Origin: Flagellimonas oceanensis
Lineage (GTDB): Bacteria; Bacteroidota; Bacteroidia; Flavobacteriales; Flavobacteriaceae
DNA length: 40,263 bases
Direction of reading: 5' to 3'
Assembly: GCF_003992595.1 (NCBI RefSeq)
Contig: NZ_RZNA01000045.1
Coordinates: 1 to 40,263, forward strand
The position numbers and the translations under genes are program-made. Shown piece after piece: positions 32,851-40,263 of this stretch (within the stretch, counting starts at the first letter, position 1; each line of letters opens with the position of its first letter). A model generated the notes under the pieces. The model saw only the letters and a program-made list of their open reading frames with translations, was not told the DNA's origin and ran no database searches.

Positions 32851-34371
32851 GCAATAATCGGAAATATCATCAAAGGAGTCATTGAGGCCAGAGAGGCCTT
32901 GAGCAAAGAAACAAGCCCCGTAGAAGAGCAGCAGAAGGTCTTGGAAGAACTTCTGGAAAAGGCCAAGGACACCCAATTTGGGAAGCACTACGACTTTGTT
33001 TCCATCCTCGAATCCGATGATGTTACAAAAGCATTTTCCGAAGCCATACCCTATCACGATTACAAAAAGATAACCGAAGAATGGTGGAGCAAGACCATAG
33101 AGGGCGAGCCCGATGTGGCTTGGCCCGGTAGTCCCGATTTTTTTGCATTGTCCTCTGGAACCACGGGTAAAAAATCCAAACGGATTCCCGTTACATCGGA
33201 TATGTTGGACTCTATAACAAGGGCGGGACGGCAACAGGTATTTGCCATGAGTAATTTTGATATGCCCGCCGATTTTTTCGAAAAGGAAATTATGATGTTG
33301 GGAAGTTCCACAAATCTTCAGGAACGTGATGGGAAAAAGGAGGGCGAAATCAGTGGAATCAGTGCCAGTAACATTCCGTTTTGGTTTAAAAAATATTACA
33401 AACCGGGCAATCAAATCGCTAAAATCGATGATTGGGACGAGCGTGTACTGTCCATAGCAAAAAATGCCAAAAACTGGGATATTGGTGCTTTGAGCGGCAT
33501 CCCTTCTTGGATGGAGCTTATGCTGAAAAAAGTTATCGACTATCATAATGTCGACAACATTCACGAGATATGGCCCAATCTGCAAGCCTATACTTCCGGT
33601 GGGGTGGCATTTGATCCCTACGAGAAGAGTTTCAATGCCCTATTGGACCATCCCATTCAGATTATTGACACGTATTTGGCCTCCGAAGGCTTTTTTGCCT
33701 GTCAAAATAGGCCGGAGACCACTGCGATGAAACTGATTACTGACAATGGTATTTACTTTGAGTTTGTACCGTTTGAGCCACAATACGTGAATCAAGATGG
33801 GTCGTTGACGGATGATGCACCTTCCATAACTTTAAATGAGGTCAAGGAGGATGTTGATTATGTTCTGATTATTTCAACGGTATCCGGAGCTTGGAGATAT
33901 ATTATTGGCGATACCATTGCTTTTACCGATGTGGAACGGGCTGAAACCAAAATTACGGGACGAACCAAGTTTTTCTTGAACACGGTGGGGTCCCAACTTT
34001 CAGTAAACAAATTGAACGATGCCGTAAAGCATTTGGAAGAGGAGCTGAACATAAAAGTGCCTGAATATACACTTTGTGCCAAGCGTTTTGATGATGGTTT
34101 CTACCATACGTGGTATCTGGGTTCCGATAGCCAATTGGATGAAGAAAAAACAGCAAATGTCCTGGATAGTTATCTAAAAGAGGCCAATAAAAACTACAAG
34201 GTGGCCAGAAGCAAAGCTTTGGAAGGGGTAAAGGTCAATTTTGTATCCCAACAAATGTTCGCGGATTGGAACGGGGCCAACAAGAAAAAAGGAGGTCAAG
34301 TTAAGATGGAGCGGGTTATGGGCGAAGAACGCTTTGAGGAATGGGAAGAATTTGTGTCCCAGCACTCATAA
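32848..34371 (+). CDS. GH3 auxin-responsive promoter family protein (acyl-adenylating)
   Basis: 507 residues. It is homologous to the plant GH3 acyl-acid amido synthetases of the ANL superfamily. It has the P-loop-like ATP motif LSSGTTGKKSKRIPVT near residue 105, TSGGVAFDPYE, YLASEGFFA (conserved acid/nucleotide region), and the hinge region WRYIIGDTIAFTDVE. The small C-terminal domain ends GGQVKMERVMGEERFEEW. By family it should activate a carboxylic acid as an acyl-adenylate and perhaps join it to an amine; the bacterial substrate is unknown. The gene is monocistronic, with an unusually structured leader. Its last 6 bases overlap the convergent peptidase gene. Confidence 0.9.
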   Translation: MAIIGNIIKGVIEAREALSKETSPVEEQQKVLEELLEKAKDTQFGKHYDFVSILESDDVTKAFSEAIPYHDYKKITEEWWSKTIEGEPDVAWPGSPDFFALSSGTTGKKSKRIPVTSDMLDSITRAGRQQVFAMSNFDMPADFFEKEIMMLGSSTNLQERDGKKEGEISGISASNIPFWFKKYYKPGNQIAKIDDWDERVLSIAKNAKNWDIGALSGIPSWMELMLKKVIDYHNVDNIHEIWPNLQAYTSGGVAFDPYEKSFNALLDHPIQIIDTYLASEGFFACQNRPETTAMKLITDNGIYFEFVPFEPQYVNQDGSLTDDAPSITLNEVKEDVDYVLIISTVSGAWRYIIGDTIAFTDVERAETKITGRTKFFLNTVGSQLSVNKLNDAVKHLEEELNIKVPEYTLCAKRFDDGFYHTWYLGSDSQLDEEKTANVLDSYLKEANKNYKVARSKALEGVKVNFVSQQMFADWNGANKKKGGQVKMERVMGEERFEEWEEFVSQHS

Positions 34372-35001
34372 CAGGCCATTGTCTTTTAGGGAATCCTGTT
34401 CTTTAACCATTTCCATGATCTCATCAGGAGATAGGTAATATTGTTTGATTCGGGCTTTGTACGTATCATCGATTTTCGAATGGTTGAGTATAAACCGTTT
34501 GGTCTTCAAAATATAATCGGACATGCCACGGGATACCGCAAAGGAGTCGGCAGCACGTTCCGCCTTTTTCACGAATTCCTTAAAAAGTACATATCTGATT
34601 CCAAATCCCATCATGTTGAGATTACCACGGTTTTGGTAGTCCATCACATGGCCAAGTTCATGGCCTATCCAACCAATCAATACATCTCGGGGTACATCCA
34701 CGGTTTTAAATTCCGCTCCGGATATTTTAAACTTTTCACTGATCAGAATCACGTAGCTGCGCTTGTTTCTGGGTTTCACCAGTCCGCTCCACGTGGGTTG
34801 GGCCTGCATCACTGACTTTTTGATGTTCTTTTTGAACTTGAATTCAATAGGGATGCCCTCGAGTTCTGGAAAATGCCCTAGGGCAATGTCCACCTCTTCT
34901 TCTATGCTTTTTGGTATTGTGGTTTTGGGTTCTTTCAAAATAATAGCAACTAAAAATACAGCTATGATGGTTAGAAAAAGTAGTTTTAGTTTTCTTTTCA
35001 A
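34366..35001 (-). CDS. membrane-anchored HExxH metallopeptidase-like protein
   Basis: 211 residues. One N-terminal membrane anchor (LKLLFLTIIAVFLVAIIL) is followed by a periplasmic domain with the zinc motif GHELGHVMDY and a downstream AERAADSFAVSRG, whose Glu could be the third ligand as in gluzincins such as M48. The domain is too small and divergent to place firmly, so the substrate is unknown. The start codon appears to be TTG at 35001, as no in-frame ATG precedes the anchor. It is separated from the upstream beta-barrel gene by a strong terminator. Its 3' end overlaps the convergent GH3 gene by 6 bases. Confidence 0.65.
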   Translation of the reverse strand: MKRKLKLLFLTIIAVFLVAIILKEPKTTIPKSIEEEVDIALGHFPELEGIPIEFKFKKNIKKSVMQAQPTWSGLVKPRNKRSYVILISEKFKISGAEFKTVDVPRDVLIGWIGHELGHVMDYQNRGNLNMMGFGIRYVLFKEFVKKAERAADSFAVSRGMSDYILKTKRFILNHSKIDDTYKARIKQYYLSPDEIMEMVKEQDSLKDNGLL

Positions 35002-35016
35002 AATTAAAGGGTTAAA

Positions 35017-35044
35017 AAAAGGGCAAATTTTAATTTGCCCTTTT
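35017..35044. terminator. bidirectional intrinsic terminator
   Basis: GGGCAAAT-TTTA-ATTTGCCC is a perfect 8-bp stem flanked by A-runs on the left and TTTT on the right. It can act in both directions, and on the minus strand U7 follows. It closes the beta-barrel gene, whose stop is at 35064-35066. Confidence 0.8.
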
Positions 35045-35063
35045 ACTTGTGATTATATGTTGT

Positions 35064-35531
35064 TTAGAACTGGTACCGTAGTCCCAGGGCGATATCCAAA
35101 TCCAAATCGTCTGAGTAATTATCGTTGAAACCAATTTCGGGTCTCATATCCAGCGAAATCAACAATGGAATATCAAAGTCATATTCAATACCTATATCAC
35201 CAGCTACAAGCGCAAAGGCCCCGTCGTTTTCACCGGCATCAAAAGAACCTACTCCACCACCGGCACCTACGTACCAGTGAAAGCCTCCGTCAATCGGCAT
35301 TACCCATTGGTACAAACCTACGAGTTTAAAGGCCTCTACATTATCGGAATCTCTCCAACCAAGGTCAAATTCCAGTCTGTTGTTTTCGTGAAGATAACGT
35401 TGATATGAAATCTCACCTCCAAATCCATCGTTATCACCTACTCTTATACCCAATGCGTTCTTTGATATGCTCTGGGCACTCATGGTTGTTGCTCCGATTA
35501 AAAATAGAATTAAAATTATGTTTTTCATCAT
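35064..35531 (-). CDS. small outer-membrane beta-barrel protein
   Basis: About 155 residues. The start is ATG at 35531 or 35528 (MMKNIILIL); the frame remains open upstream, but only here does a signal peptide begin (cleavage after MSAQ). The mature part is a run of alternating hydrophobic beta-strands with Gly/aromatic turns (GGFHWYVGAGGGVGSFDAG) and an aromatic terminal residue in ALGLRYQF, the outer-membrane insertion signal. It resembles small OmpA/OprF-type 8-stranded barrels without a peptidoglycan domain. Function unknown. It is monocistronic, with a perfect -7 box just upstream and a terminator just downstream. Confidence 0.75.
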   Translation of the reverse strand: MMKNIILILFLIGATTMSAQSISKNALGIRVGDNDGFGGEISYQRYLHENNRLEFDLGWRDSDNVEAFKLVGLYQWVMPIDGGFHWYVGAGGGVGSFDAGENDGAFALVAGDIGIEYDFDIPLLISLDMRPEIGFNDNYSDDLDLDIALGLRYQF

Positions 35532-35546
35532 TGTTTTATTTTGATA

Positions 35547-35554
35547 CAAAGATA
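35547..35554 (-). promoter_or_regulatory. -7 promoter box for the beta-barrel gene
   Basis: The minus strand reads TATCTTTG, matching TAnnTTTG exactly, 15 bases before the ATG at 35531. A TTG lies 25 bases further upstream (35580-35582). The implied 5' UTR is very short. Confidence 0.5.
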
Positions 35555-35623
35555 GCCCTGTGGCAGGCTTGGCTTGTCTCAATAAAAATAATGATTGATG
35601 CAAATACAAGATGGAGCTTGCGC

Positions 35624-37045
35624 CTAGATCAACGGCTTCAAAAACTTGAACAGGCCTTCCAAAAAGCGCAGCCAAATCGTTCTGTTTTCATAGCGTTCCA
35701 AGGTCATGGGGTCCGATTTTTCACAAATTTTATCGAACTCTTCGGTCATATCCGTATTGATGGCTTTGTTGTACATCAAAACATTGGTCTCGTAGTTGAG
35801 CTCAAAACTCCTAATGTCAAAATTCCCAGAGCCAATGGAAACCAGGTCATCATCCACGATCATGATCTTGCTATGGGCAAAATCGTCACGCAGGTAAATT
35901 TTGACACCTACCTGCAACAATTCCTCAAAATGCGAGAACATGGCGAACTTGGCGGCTTTGGAATCTGATTTTTTAGGCACCAGTAGGCTTATCTCCACGC
36001 CTTCGAGCGCTGTGATCTTCAAACTTTGTAAAAACGCTTCGCCGGGCACAAAATAGGGATTGGCAATACGAATGCTTCGTTTGGCCTGGTTCATCATGCC
36101 AATGTATTGCTGCATGATGGTAGGGTGTTTGGAATCGGGGCCTCCCGCTACAACTTGTGCATCAACGTCTCCCTTTGCGGTTTGTTCCGTGAGGTAATCG
36201 GATATATGGAAATCTTCCTTGTTGCTTGCAAAAAAGTAATCCTTTAAGAAGACCAAGTGCAGGTCGTTGACAATGGGGCCTTCCAATCTCAAGTGGACAT
36301 CTTTCCATTTGCCGAGGCCATTTTTACGCTTTATGTACTTGTCGGAAACATTGACCCCTCCCGTAAAGGCCACCTTGTTGTCGATGATCACAATCTTGCG
36401 ATGGTTCCTGAAATTCAGGGAGAACAAAAGGTTTTTGAGCCGAATGGGCATTATGGGATAAATTTTCACTCCAACATCCTGAAATTCTTTTCGGGGCTGT
36501 CCGCGCAGTTTGTAGCTTCCCAATGAATCGTAGAGGATTCGGATTTCCACACCTTCTTTTATTTTGCGCTCAAAAAGTTCCAGCATTTTGTCCAAGAGGT
36601 TGCCCCTTTCCAAAATGTAGTATTGTACATGGATGAATTTTTCAGCTTCCTCCATGGCTTTGAAGAGTACGTTGAAGGTCTCTCCACCATCTTGGAGGGC
36701 GGTCACTTTATTGCCCGATTTTGCCGTGGTGTCGGAACTGGCCTTGATCAATCGGTTGAGCCTTTCTTTCCGGATATCGTCATCAAAATGGGTCCAGAAT
36801 TTTTCTTGGGCGGAGATTTTAGGGTGGGTGTATTGGTTTCTTTTTTCAAACTCTTTGGTATTGAAGAACTTGAATTTTCTCCTGTTCATACCAAAAAGAT
36901 AATAGAGTACGGCCCCCAATATGGGCAGGGTAATGATGGCCAATGCCCAACTAATGGACCGCGAAGGCCTTCTTCCGTGATAGATGATGGCTCCGATGGC
37001 CCACACGGAGGTCAAAATATACAGTATGGTAAAGAGGGTCTTCAA
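35624..37045 (-). CDS. cls: cardiolipin synthase (phospholipase D family)
   Basis: 473 residues. Two N-terminal membrane helices (TLFTILYILTSVWAIGAII and ISWALAIITLPILGAVLYYL) are followed by two PLD domains. The HKD motifs are HRKIVIIDNKVAFTGG near residue 215 and HSKIMIVDDDLVSIGSGN near 390. Both are complete (HxK, then D). It joins two phosphatidylglycerols to cardiolipin and glycerol at the inner membrane. The length is normal for ClsA. The start appears to be TTG at 37045 because no ATG precedes the first helix in frame. Downstream, the beta-barrel gene is separately promoted. Confidence 0.93.
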   Translation of the reverse strand: MKTLFTILYILTSVWAIGAIIYHGRRPSRSISWALAIITLPILGAVLYYLFGMNRRKFKFFNTKEFEKRNQYTHPKISAQEKFWTHFDDDIRKERLNRLIKASSDTTAKSGNKVTALQDGGETFNVLFKAMEEAEKFIHVQYYILERGNLLDKMLELFERKIKEGVEIRILYDSLGSYKLRGQPRKEFQDVGVKIYPIMPIRLKNLLFSLNFRNHRKIVIIDNKVAFTGGVNVSDKYIKRKNGLGKWKDVHLRLEGPIVNDLHLVFLKDYFFASNKEDFHISDYLTEQTAKGDVDAQVVAGGPDSKHPTIMQQYIGMMNQAKRSIRIANPYFVPGEAFLQSLKITALEGVEISLLVPKKSDSKAAKFAMFSHFEELLQVGVKIYLRDDFAHSKIMIVDDDLVSIGSGNFDIRSFELNYETNVLMYNKAINTDMTEEFDKICEKSDPMTLERYENRTIWLRFLEGLFKFLKPLI

Positions 37046-37093
37046 AAAAATGGTGTGTTTACATCTTCTAAGGTAAGAACGAATATTGGTATC

Positions 37094-37111
37094 TCAACCC
37101 TTTAGGGTTGA
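37094..37111. repeat. small perfect palindrome upstream of cls
   Basis: TCAACCC-TTTA-GGGTTGA is a perfect 7-bp stem with a 4-base loop, 49 bases upstream of the cls start. It lacks a U-tract in either direction. It may be an operator, an extragenic palindrome or an mRNA hairpin in the cls leader. Confidence 0.45.
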
Positions 37112-37128
37112 ATTTACAGGAAGGCAAT

Positions 37129-37162
37129 AAAAAAACTCTGGCAATTGGCGCCAGAGTTTTTT
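37129..37162. terminator. bidirectional intrinsic terminator after acidic lipoprotein gene
   Basis: ACTCTGGC (37135-37142) pairs with GCCAGAGT (37150-37157) over a 7-base loop. A-runs on the left and TTTTT on the right extend the stem. The minus-strand transcript ends in a U-run just after the lipoprotein stop at 37184. Confidence 0.85.
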
Positions 37163-37183
37163 GGGTGTTTGTCAATGGTTATC

Positions 37184-37426
37184 TTATTGAGGATTGTCGT
37201 CTGTGGCATCCTCTACTTCGTCTTCGACTTCTTCGGCCGCATCTTCCACGCCATCTCCAACGTCTTCGGCGGTATCTTCAATACCTTCTCCGACATCTTC
37301 CGCAGCGTCTTCAACTTCTTCAATGGCTTCTTCGGCCTTGTCTTCTTTTGTTTCTCTGCAACTGGTCACACTTAGTGTAAGTGCCATTGCACAAAATATG
37401 GTAAATAAGCTTATTGACTTTCTCAT
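37184..37426 (-). CDS. small acidic lipoprotein with 11-residue repeats
   Basis: 80 residues. The lipoprotein signal ends LTLSVTSC. The mature part is almost only Glu, Asp, Ala, Val and Gly, arranged in 11-residue units visible as AEDVGEGIEDT, AEDVGDGVEDA and AEEVEDEVEDA. Net charge is strongly negative. Eleven-residue periodicity suggests an amphipathic helix of the LEA/apolipoprotein kind or a right-handed coiled coil attached to the membrane. Function unknown; stress protection or periplasmic chaperoning is speculative. It lies 50 bases downstream of the DUF1328 gene and upstream of cls, and its own terminator follows. Confidence 0.8.
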   Translation of the reverse strand: MRKSISLFTIFCAMALTLSVTSCRETKEDKAEEAIEEVEDAAEDVGEGIEDTAEDVGDGVEDAAEEVEDEVEDATDDNPQ

Positions 37427-37476
37427 GGGTTCTCTGTTTTTAGGTTAATGATTCTTTTATTTAGTATGTAGGTGTT

Positions 37477-37638
37477 CTATAATTTTTTTCTTCCGGTTAT
37501 CAATGAAATGATAAATAGTACAATGAATATGAAGAAAAGTATTTTAGCGATACTTGCTGCTCCTGCGGCTATTCCTCCAAATCCAAATATACCCGCAATG
37601 ACTGCCAAAATTATAAAGATGACTGTCCAACGTAACAT
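37477..37638 (-). CDS. DUF1328 (YtjA-like) mini membrane protein
   Basis: 53 residues from the ATG at 37638: MLRWTVIFIILAVIAG at the start and ...SLITGRKKL at the end. There are two hydrophobic spans, the first followed by the Gly/Ala-rich stretch GFGGIAAGAAS and then AKILFFIFIV. This is the full pattern and usual length of DUF1328. Members are small inner-membrane proteins often induced by envelope or osmotic stress; their molecular role is unknown. It is co-directional with the acidic lipoprotein 50 bases downstream and with cls, forming a possible envelope-stress group. Confidence 0.88.
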   Translation of the reverse strand: MLRWTVIFIILAVIAGIFGFGGIAAGAASIAKILFFIFIVLFIISLITGRKKL

Positions 37639-37794
37639 AATAGTAGTGTTTTAAGTTAGTGTCCGATTATCTCTTAATCAGTACATTACAAATGTCGCTC
37701 ACTTTCTTGTTGAAGCTTGCCGTTTTCAGATCATATATTGACTCAAAAGGATAATATAGCTGCGAATATCCCGGATGAGCGCTGCATCGGTTCA

Positions 37795-38493
37795 CTATTG
37801 GGATTGAAACCCTGTCAACAACGAATTTAATCTGCGGTCGGCACCTTGGTTCTGTGAAAAGAACCCGTTGGCCATTCGCTTGGCTTCCAGTTGTATCTTT
37901 TTGGGTTGCTGTACCATCTGCTGCAATTCGTTGATGGAAGTACTTTTGTTGAGCCAATCCGAAGCCTGTTCTTTTGGAACGATTACAGGGGCCCTGTTGC
38001 TTATATTATGGTAACTTGAGATGAACTTATCCGTTTGCCCTACGGTTATTGCCGTGCAAAGGAAACCATCGTCCAGCATGTTGTAGGTGCCGGCAATGTA
38101 AAATGGCTTTTTGGAAGCCTGATAGATGTGGTAGCTGCTGGTATTGCCATTTTCCAGTACGTGGGTGTAAAAACCTGTGACAATGATCAAGCAGCGACGC
38201 TGTTTAAACGATTCCTTCATCCAAGCTATGCTTTCCAGTTCTTCCAACTGCACGTTCAAGGTGTTGGCATTGTCCTGAAAGATCTGCCAATCCTCTTTGA
38301 AATCTTGAGGCATCAGACCCCAAATGGCCAAACTGATCTCTTTTTGGTTTTCCATGGTCACCACGCTCAGATTGGTCTCGTGAAAACCATTGATCACGGG
38401 ATTGGGTCGATATAAATTTGGGTATTTAAAGGGAATTTCAAACTCCTTTTCAATCTCTTCTTTGCTAGCTTCATTTGAAAGTTTGTAAATCAT
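37795..38493 (-). CDS. SRAP/HMCES-like protein lacking catalytic residues
   Basis: 232 residues. The overall order of SOS-response-associated peptidase (YedK/HMCES) elements is recognisable: LAIWGLMPQDF, NANTLN, RRCLIIVTGFYTHV, PFYIAGTY, CTAITVGQT and NRAPVIVPKE. Real SRAP proteins begin Met-Cys and use Cys2 to crosslink abasic DNA. Here the protein begins MIYKLS, with Ile at position 2. The catalytic Glu of the FYEW motif is Thr (FYTH). The usual ARxET block is also absent. It may bind DNA without forming the crosslink, or have a new function. No upstream start restores a Cys. A regular SRAP gene may exist elsewhere in the genome. Confidence 0.75.
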   Translation of the reverse strand: MIYKLSNEASKEEIEKEFEIPFKYPNLYRPNPVINGFHETNLSVVTMENQKEISLAIWGLMPQDFKEDWQIFQDNANTLNVQLEELESIAWMKESFKQRRCLIIVTGFYTHVLENGNTSSYHIYQASKKPFYIAGTYNMLDDGFLCTAITVGQTDKFISSYHNISNRAPVIVPKEQASDWLNKSTSINELQQMVQQPKKIQLEAKRMANGFFSQNQGADRRLNSLLTGFQSQ

Positions 38494-38613
38494 AGTCTTT
38501 TTGATTCTTGACTACAAGTAAGTGGAAAACATCCGAAAAGGTTGACTCAAACCAATTTAATCGTGTTGCTTTTCATTTTTTTGCCAAAGGCATGGTAAAG
38601 GTGGGGCTTAGAA

Positions 38614-38644
38614 TTGTCCAACGGGCAAACAAATACTATCTTTA
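38614..38644 (+). promoter_or_regulatory. candidate promoter for the AraC-family gene
   Basis: TTG (38614-38616), a 20-base spacer, then TATCTTTA (38637-38644) fits the Bacteroidetes -33/-7 pattern with one mismatch. It lies 46 bases before the ATG. An AAGGAGGG ribosome-binding site at 38677-38684, 6 bases before the ATG at 38691, is unusually strong for this phylum. Confidence 0.5.
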
Positions 38645-38690
38645 AGGGTTTGGACCAAGTAATTAAACAAATCATCAAGGAGGGTTATTA

Positions 38691-39728
38691 ATGATCAAAA
38701 TAAGTGTGGAAGCTCAGGATACCGCGGAATCGGTAGAGCAGATAAAAAATGTAATAGGAGGCGAAATAGAGGAAAGATGGGGGCAGCACACTTTGAATGT
38801 TTCCAACGACAAGGCCAATGGAAGCATCCGTTTTATCACTTTTGACTGGGGCGTAAGCCTGTTGGAGCTGGACATTACCTTTTTTGATGAGGTGTTGATC
38901 GAGGTGGACACCTCTAATTTTAACCCAATTAGCTTTTACTACTGTCTGGAGGGGTATTGTGGCCATAAGTTCGGCTACCAGCCGGAGGACAAGATCCAGA
39001 TCATGGAGCAATTCCAGTCCGTAATCCTAACGAATCGCGATGGGGGCGTCACGGATCGCTATTTCCCCAAGGATGTAAAAATAAGCCAGACCGTGATCCA
39101 AGTACGGAGAAAACCTTTCTTGCGCAAAAGATTGAATCAAGGCGAGGAACTCAACAAGCAGCTATACAAGGTGTTTTTGGATACCGACCACGAAAAGGTG
39201 TTTGCCTACTACGGGTCCTACAATCTTAAGATTGCCGAGGTCATGGGAGACATGAAGAAGATCAAGGCCAAGGGCATGGTACGCATTATGATGATCGAAG
39301 GCTACGTGTACCAGATACTTTCCATGCACATGATACAGCACAACAAGGAGGTGCAGAACAAACGCCCGCAGACGAGTTTGCTGAAACGGGAGTTGAAGGC
39401 CATTCGCAAGTATGCCAAAAAAATAGAGAAGAACATCGCCAAGGATTTTTCTTTGGAAGAGATTTCGGCAGAAACAGGTTTGACCCAAGCCAAGCTACAG
39501 GAAGGGTTCAAATTGCTGTACAACAAAACGGTAACGGAATACATACGCCATGCCCGATTGGAGCTGGCCCGCGATTACATAGCCACTACCGAAATGAACA
39601 TATCCGAAGTGGTCTACTCCATTGGGTTTACAAGTAGGAGTTATTTTTCCAAGATCTTTAAGGAGAAATATGGCTTGAGCCCCAGTGAGTTCAAAAACAG
39701 CAAAAAAAGCGCCCAAGTGGTAAGCTAG
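38691..39728 (+). CDS. AraC family transcriptional regulator
   Basis: 345 residues. The C-terminal 100 residues carry two helix-turn-helix motifs of the AraC/XylS family: FSLEEISAETGLTQAKLQEG and MNISEVVYSIGFTSRSYFSK, followed by the conserved FKEKYGLSPSEFK. Residues 1-220 have no recognised ligand-binding domain, though their layout (FDEVLIEVDTSNF, QKFSVI-like strands) resembles the effector domain of flavobacterial AraC regulators. Expression should be efficient given the strong Shine-Dalgarno site. The targets are unknown; the adjacent SRAP-like gene is divergent and shares its upstream region. Confidence 0.9.
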   Translation: MIKISVEAQDTAESVEQIKNVIGGEIEERWGQHTLNVSNDKANGSIRFITFDWGVSLLELDITFFDEVLIEVDTSNFNPISFYYCLEGYCGHKFGYQPEDKIQIMEQFQSVILTNRDGGVTDRYFPKDVKISQTVIQVRRKPFLRKRLNQGEELNKQLYKVFLDTDHEKVFAYYGSYNLKIAEVMGDMKKIKAKGMVRIMMIEGYVYQILSMHMIQHNKEVQNKRPQTSLLKRELKAIRKYAKKIEKNIAKDFSLEEISAETGLTQAKLQEGFKLLYNKTVTEYIRHARLELARDYIATTEMNISEVVYSIGFTSRSYFSKIFKEKYGLSPSEFKNSKKSAQVVS

Positions 39729-40263
39729 ATACTAAAGTGCCTTACATATCCTTTGGATTTGCCGCAACGGGGCGCAGCCGTTCCAGATGGCAAATGCCTT
39801 GGTACAGATGCGTTACCTCCACGCAAAGTGATGGGTCCGAGGGCATCTATCCTAAAGGATTGTTGTAATTTTTCTTTATCCAAGTACAGCCCGCCACGGT
39901 CCAAAGGGCGGGGCAGGGATAGCATTTCCATATCGTGACACTCCCCAACACGGGACAAGCGGAATTGAAAGGAAAAGCTGAACACCAGATTATCGAGTAC
40001 AGTAAGTTCTGAGTTTGTCCATTCTCAATACTTACCTACTCTGTTGAGTTCGTATTCGTCAGAAAAAGGTAATGAGCAGCATTTCGGGTTAAATGTGTTT
40101 GGTTGGGTGGACACAAATGTTGAAAGAGTCTGCTTACGCTCTTTTATGTTTTTCAACCGCTTTTCCATAATATCGCTTTTTAAGGCCATAACCCTCTTTG
40201 TCATCCTTGCTCGCATTTGATTCGACCTCTGTGAACAGGGTCTAGGTACTGTCCGGATTCCAA
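39729..40263. other. right-edge region without convincing gene; short inverted repeats
   Basis: No ORF here looks like a protein. Instead there is a series of short stems: ATCC-TTT-GGAT (39748-39758), AACGG/CCGTT (39766-39782), GGC-AAAT-GCC (39789-39798), ATCC-TAAA-GGAT (39849-39860) and CCCGCC/GGCGGG (39890-39912). GC content appears higher than in the flanks over about 39760-39960. A structured non-coding RNA or a degenerate mobile-element end is possible; neither is shown. The last 200 bases contain a hairpin AAAGAG/CTCTTT (about 40122-40143). Confidence 0.35.

Noticed and set aside
37667..37957. Minus-strand 96-codon frame extending past the SRAP-like stop
   Set aside because: Most of it is another frame of the SRAP-like gene. 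The remaining 40 codons (YPFESIYDLKTASF) look slightly protein-like, possibly a gene remnant, but are too weak to call.
39725..39985. Minus-strand 86-codon frame at the right edge
   Set aside because: Composition (Arg/Gly/Pro-rich, no hydrophobic core pattern) is unlike its neighbours and the frame covers the short inverted repeats. It is more likely a reading of non-coding sequence.
40025..40216. Minus-strand 63-codon frame near the window end
   Set aside because: Basic, low-complexity start and no family resemblance. It has no promoter or ribosome-binding support.
1..40263. Search for tRNA/rRNA genes, CRISPR arrays, transposases and phage genes
   Set aside because: Nothing was recognised by eye: no T-loop-like motifs in a cloverleaf context, no regularly spaced repeats and no transposase or integrase motifs. 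A tRNAscan or Infernal run would be decisive.

Overview
The window looks like a chromosomal segment from a marine member of the Flavobacteriaceae (Bacteroidetes). The evidence is the gene families: an N-acylornithine carbamoyltransferase in place of a plain ornithine enzyme, a DUF5916 outer-membrane protein, arsenosugar genes, and many proteins with Bacteroidetes-type lipoprotein signals. Promoter boxes of the TAnnTTTG type, AT-rich start regions mostly without Shine-Dalgarno sites, and a TCGA-containing extragenic palindrome fit the same group. I see no tRNA, rRNA, CRISPR array, insertion sequence or phage gene. Genus-level assignment is not possible by eye.

Left part (1-15150). An endonuclease/exonuclease/phosphatase protein, a DUF5916 outer-membrane protein and an M1 aminopeptidase are followed by a leftward arginine operon. 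In transcription order it reads: leader peptide, GNAT acetyltransferase, argG, argC, proC, argD, argF', an SDR oxidoreductase, argB, argE, argH. Most junctions are 4-base ATGA overlaps or gaps of a few bases. The standout is a 27-codon leader ORF (15025-15108, minus strand) that ends Arg-Arg-Arg-Arg-Pro-stop, 90 bases before the first gene. Mutually exclusive hairpins and a U-tract follow it. This looks like a translation-sensing attenuator for arginine.

Middle (15155-27466). A leftward trio of glycosyltransferases (a DPM1-like GT2, a processive CslA/cellulose-synthase-like GT2 and a polytopic GT-C-like transferase) lies downstream of a membrane polyferredoxin and an FAD/NAD(P) oxidoreductase. 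Divergent from these are a GH113-like lipoprotein and two tandem LysM-like/amidase_3 proteins. The first of these has lost every catalytic residue and looks like a pseudoenzyme. Convergent to them is an arsenosugar operon (ArsM-type methyltransferase, purine nucleoside phosphorylase, DUF2064 transferase) with overlapping genes. No radical SAM ArsS is present in the window.

Right part (27615-40263). This holds a CHASE-type hybrid histidine kinase, a divergent pyruvate-kinase-like protein without the C-terminal domain, several small proteins, and a GH3-family acyl-adenylating protein. The GH3 start codon abuts a 9-bp inverted repeat that can fold its leader. Next come a membrane-anchored HExxH peptidase, a small beta-barrel protein, cardiolipin synthase, an acidic 11-mer-repeat lipoprotein, a DUF1328 mini membrane protein, an SRAP-like protein lacking its catalytic residues, and an AraC-family regulator. 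The last about 530 bases hold no convincing gene but contain several short inverted repeats.
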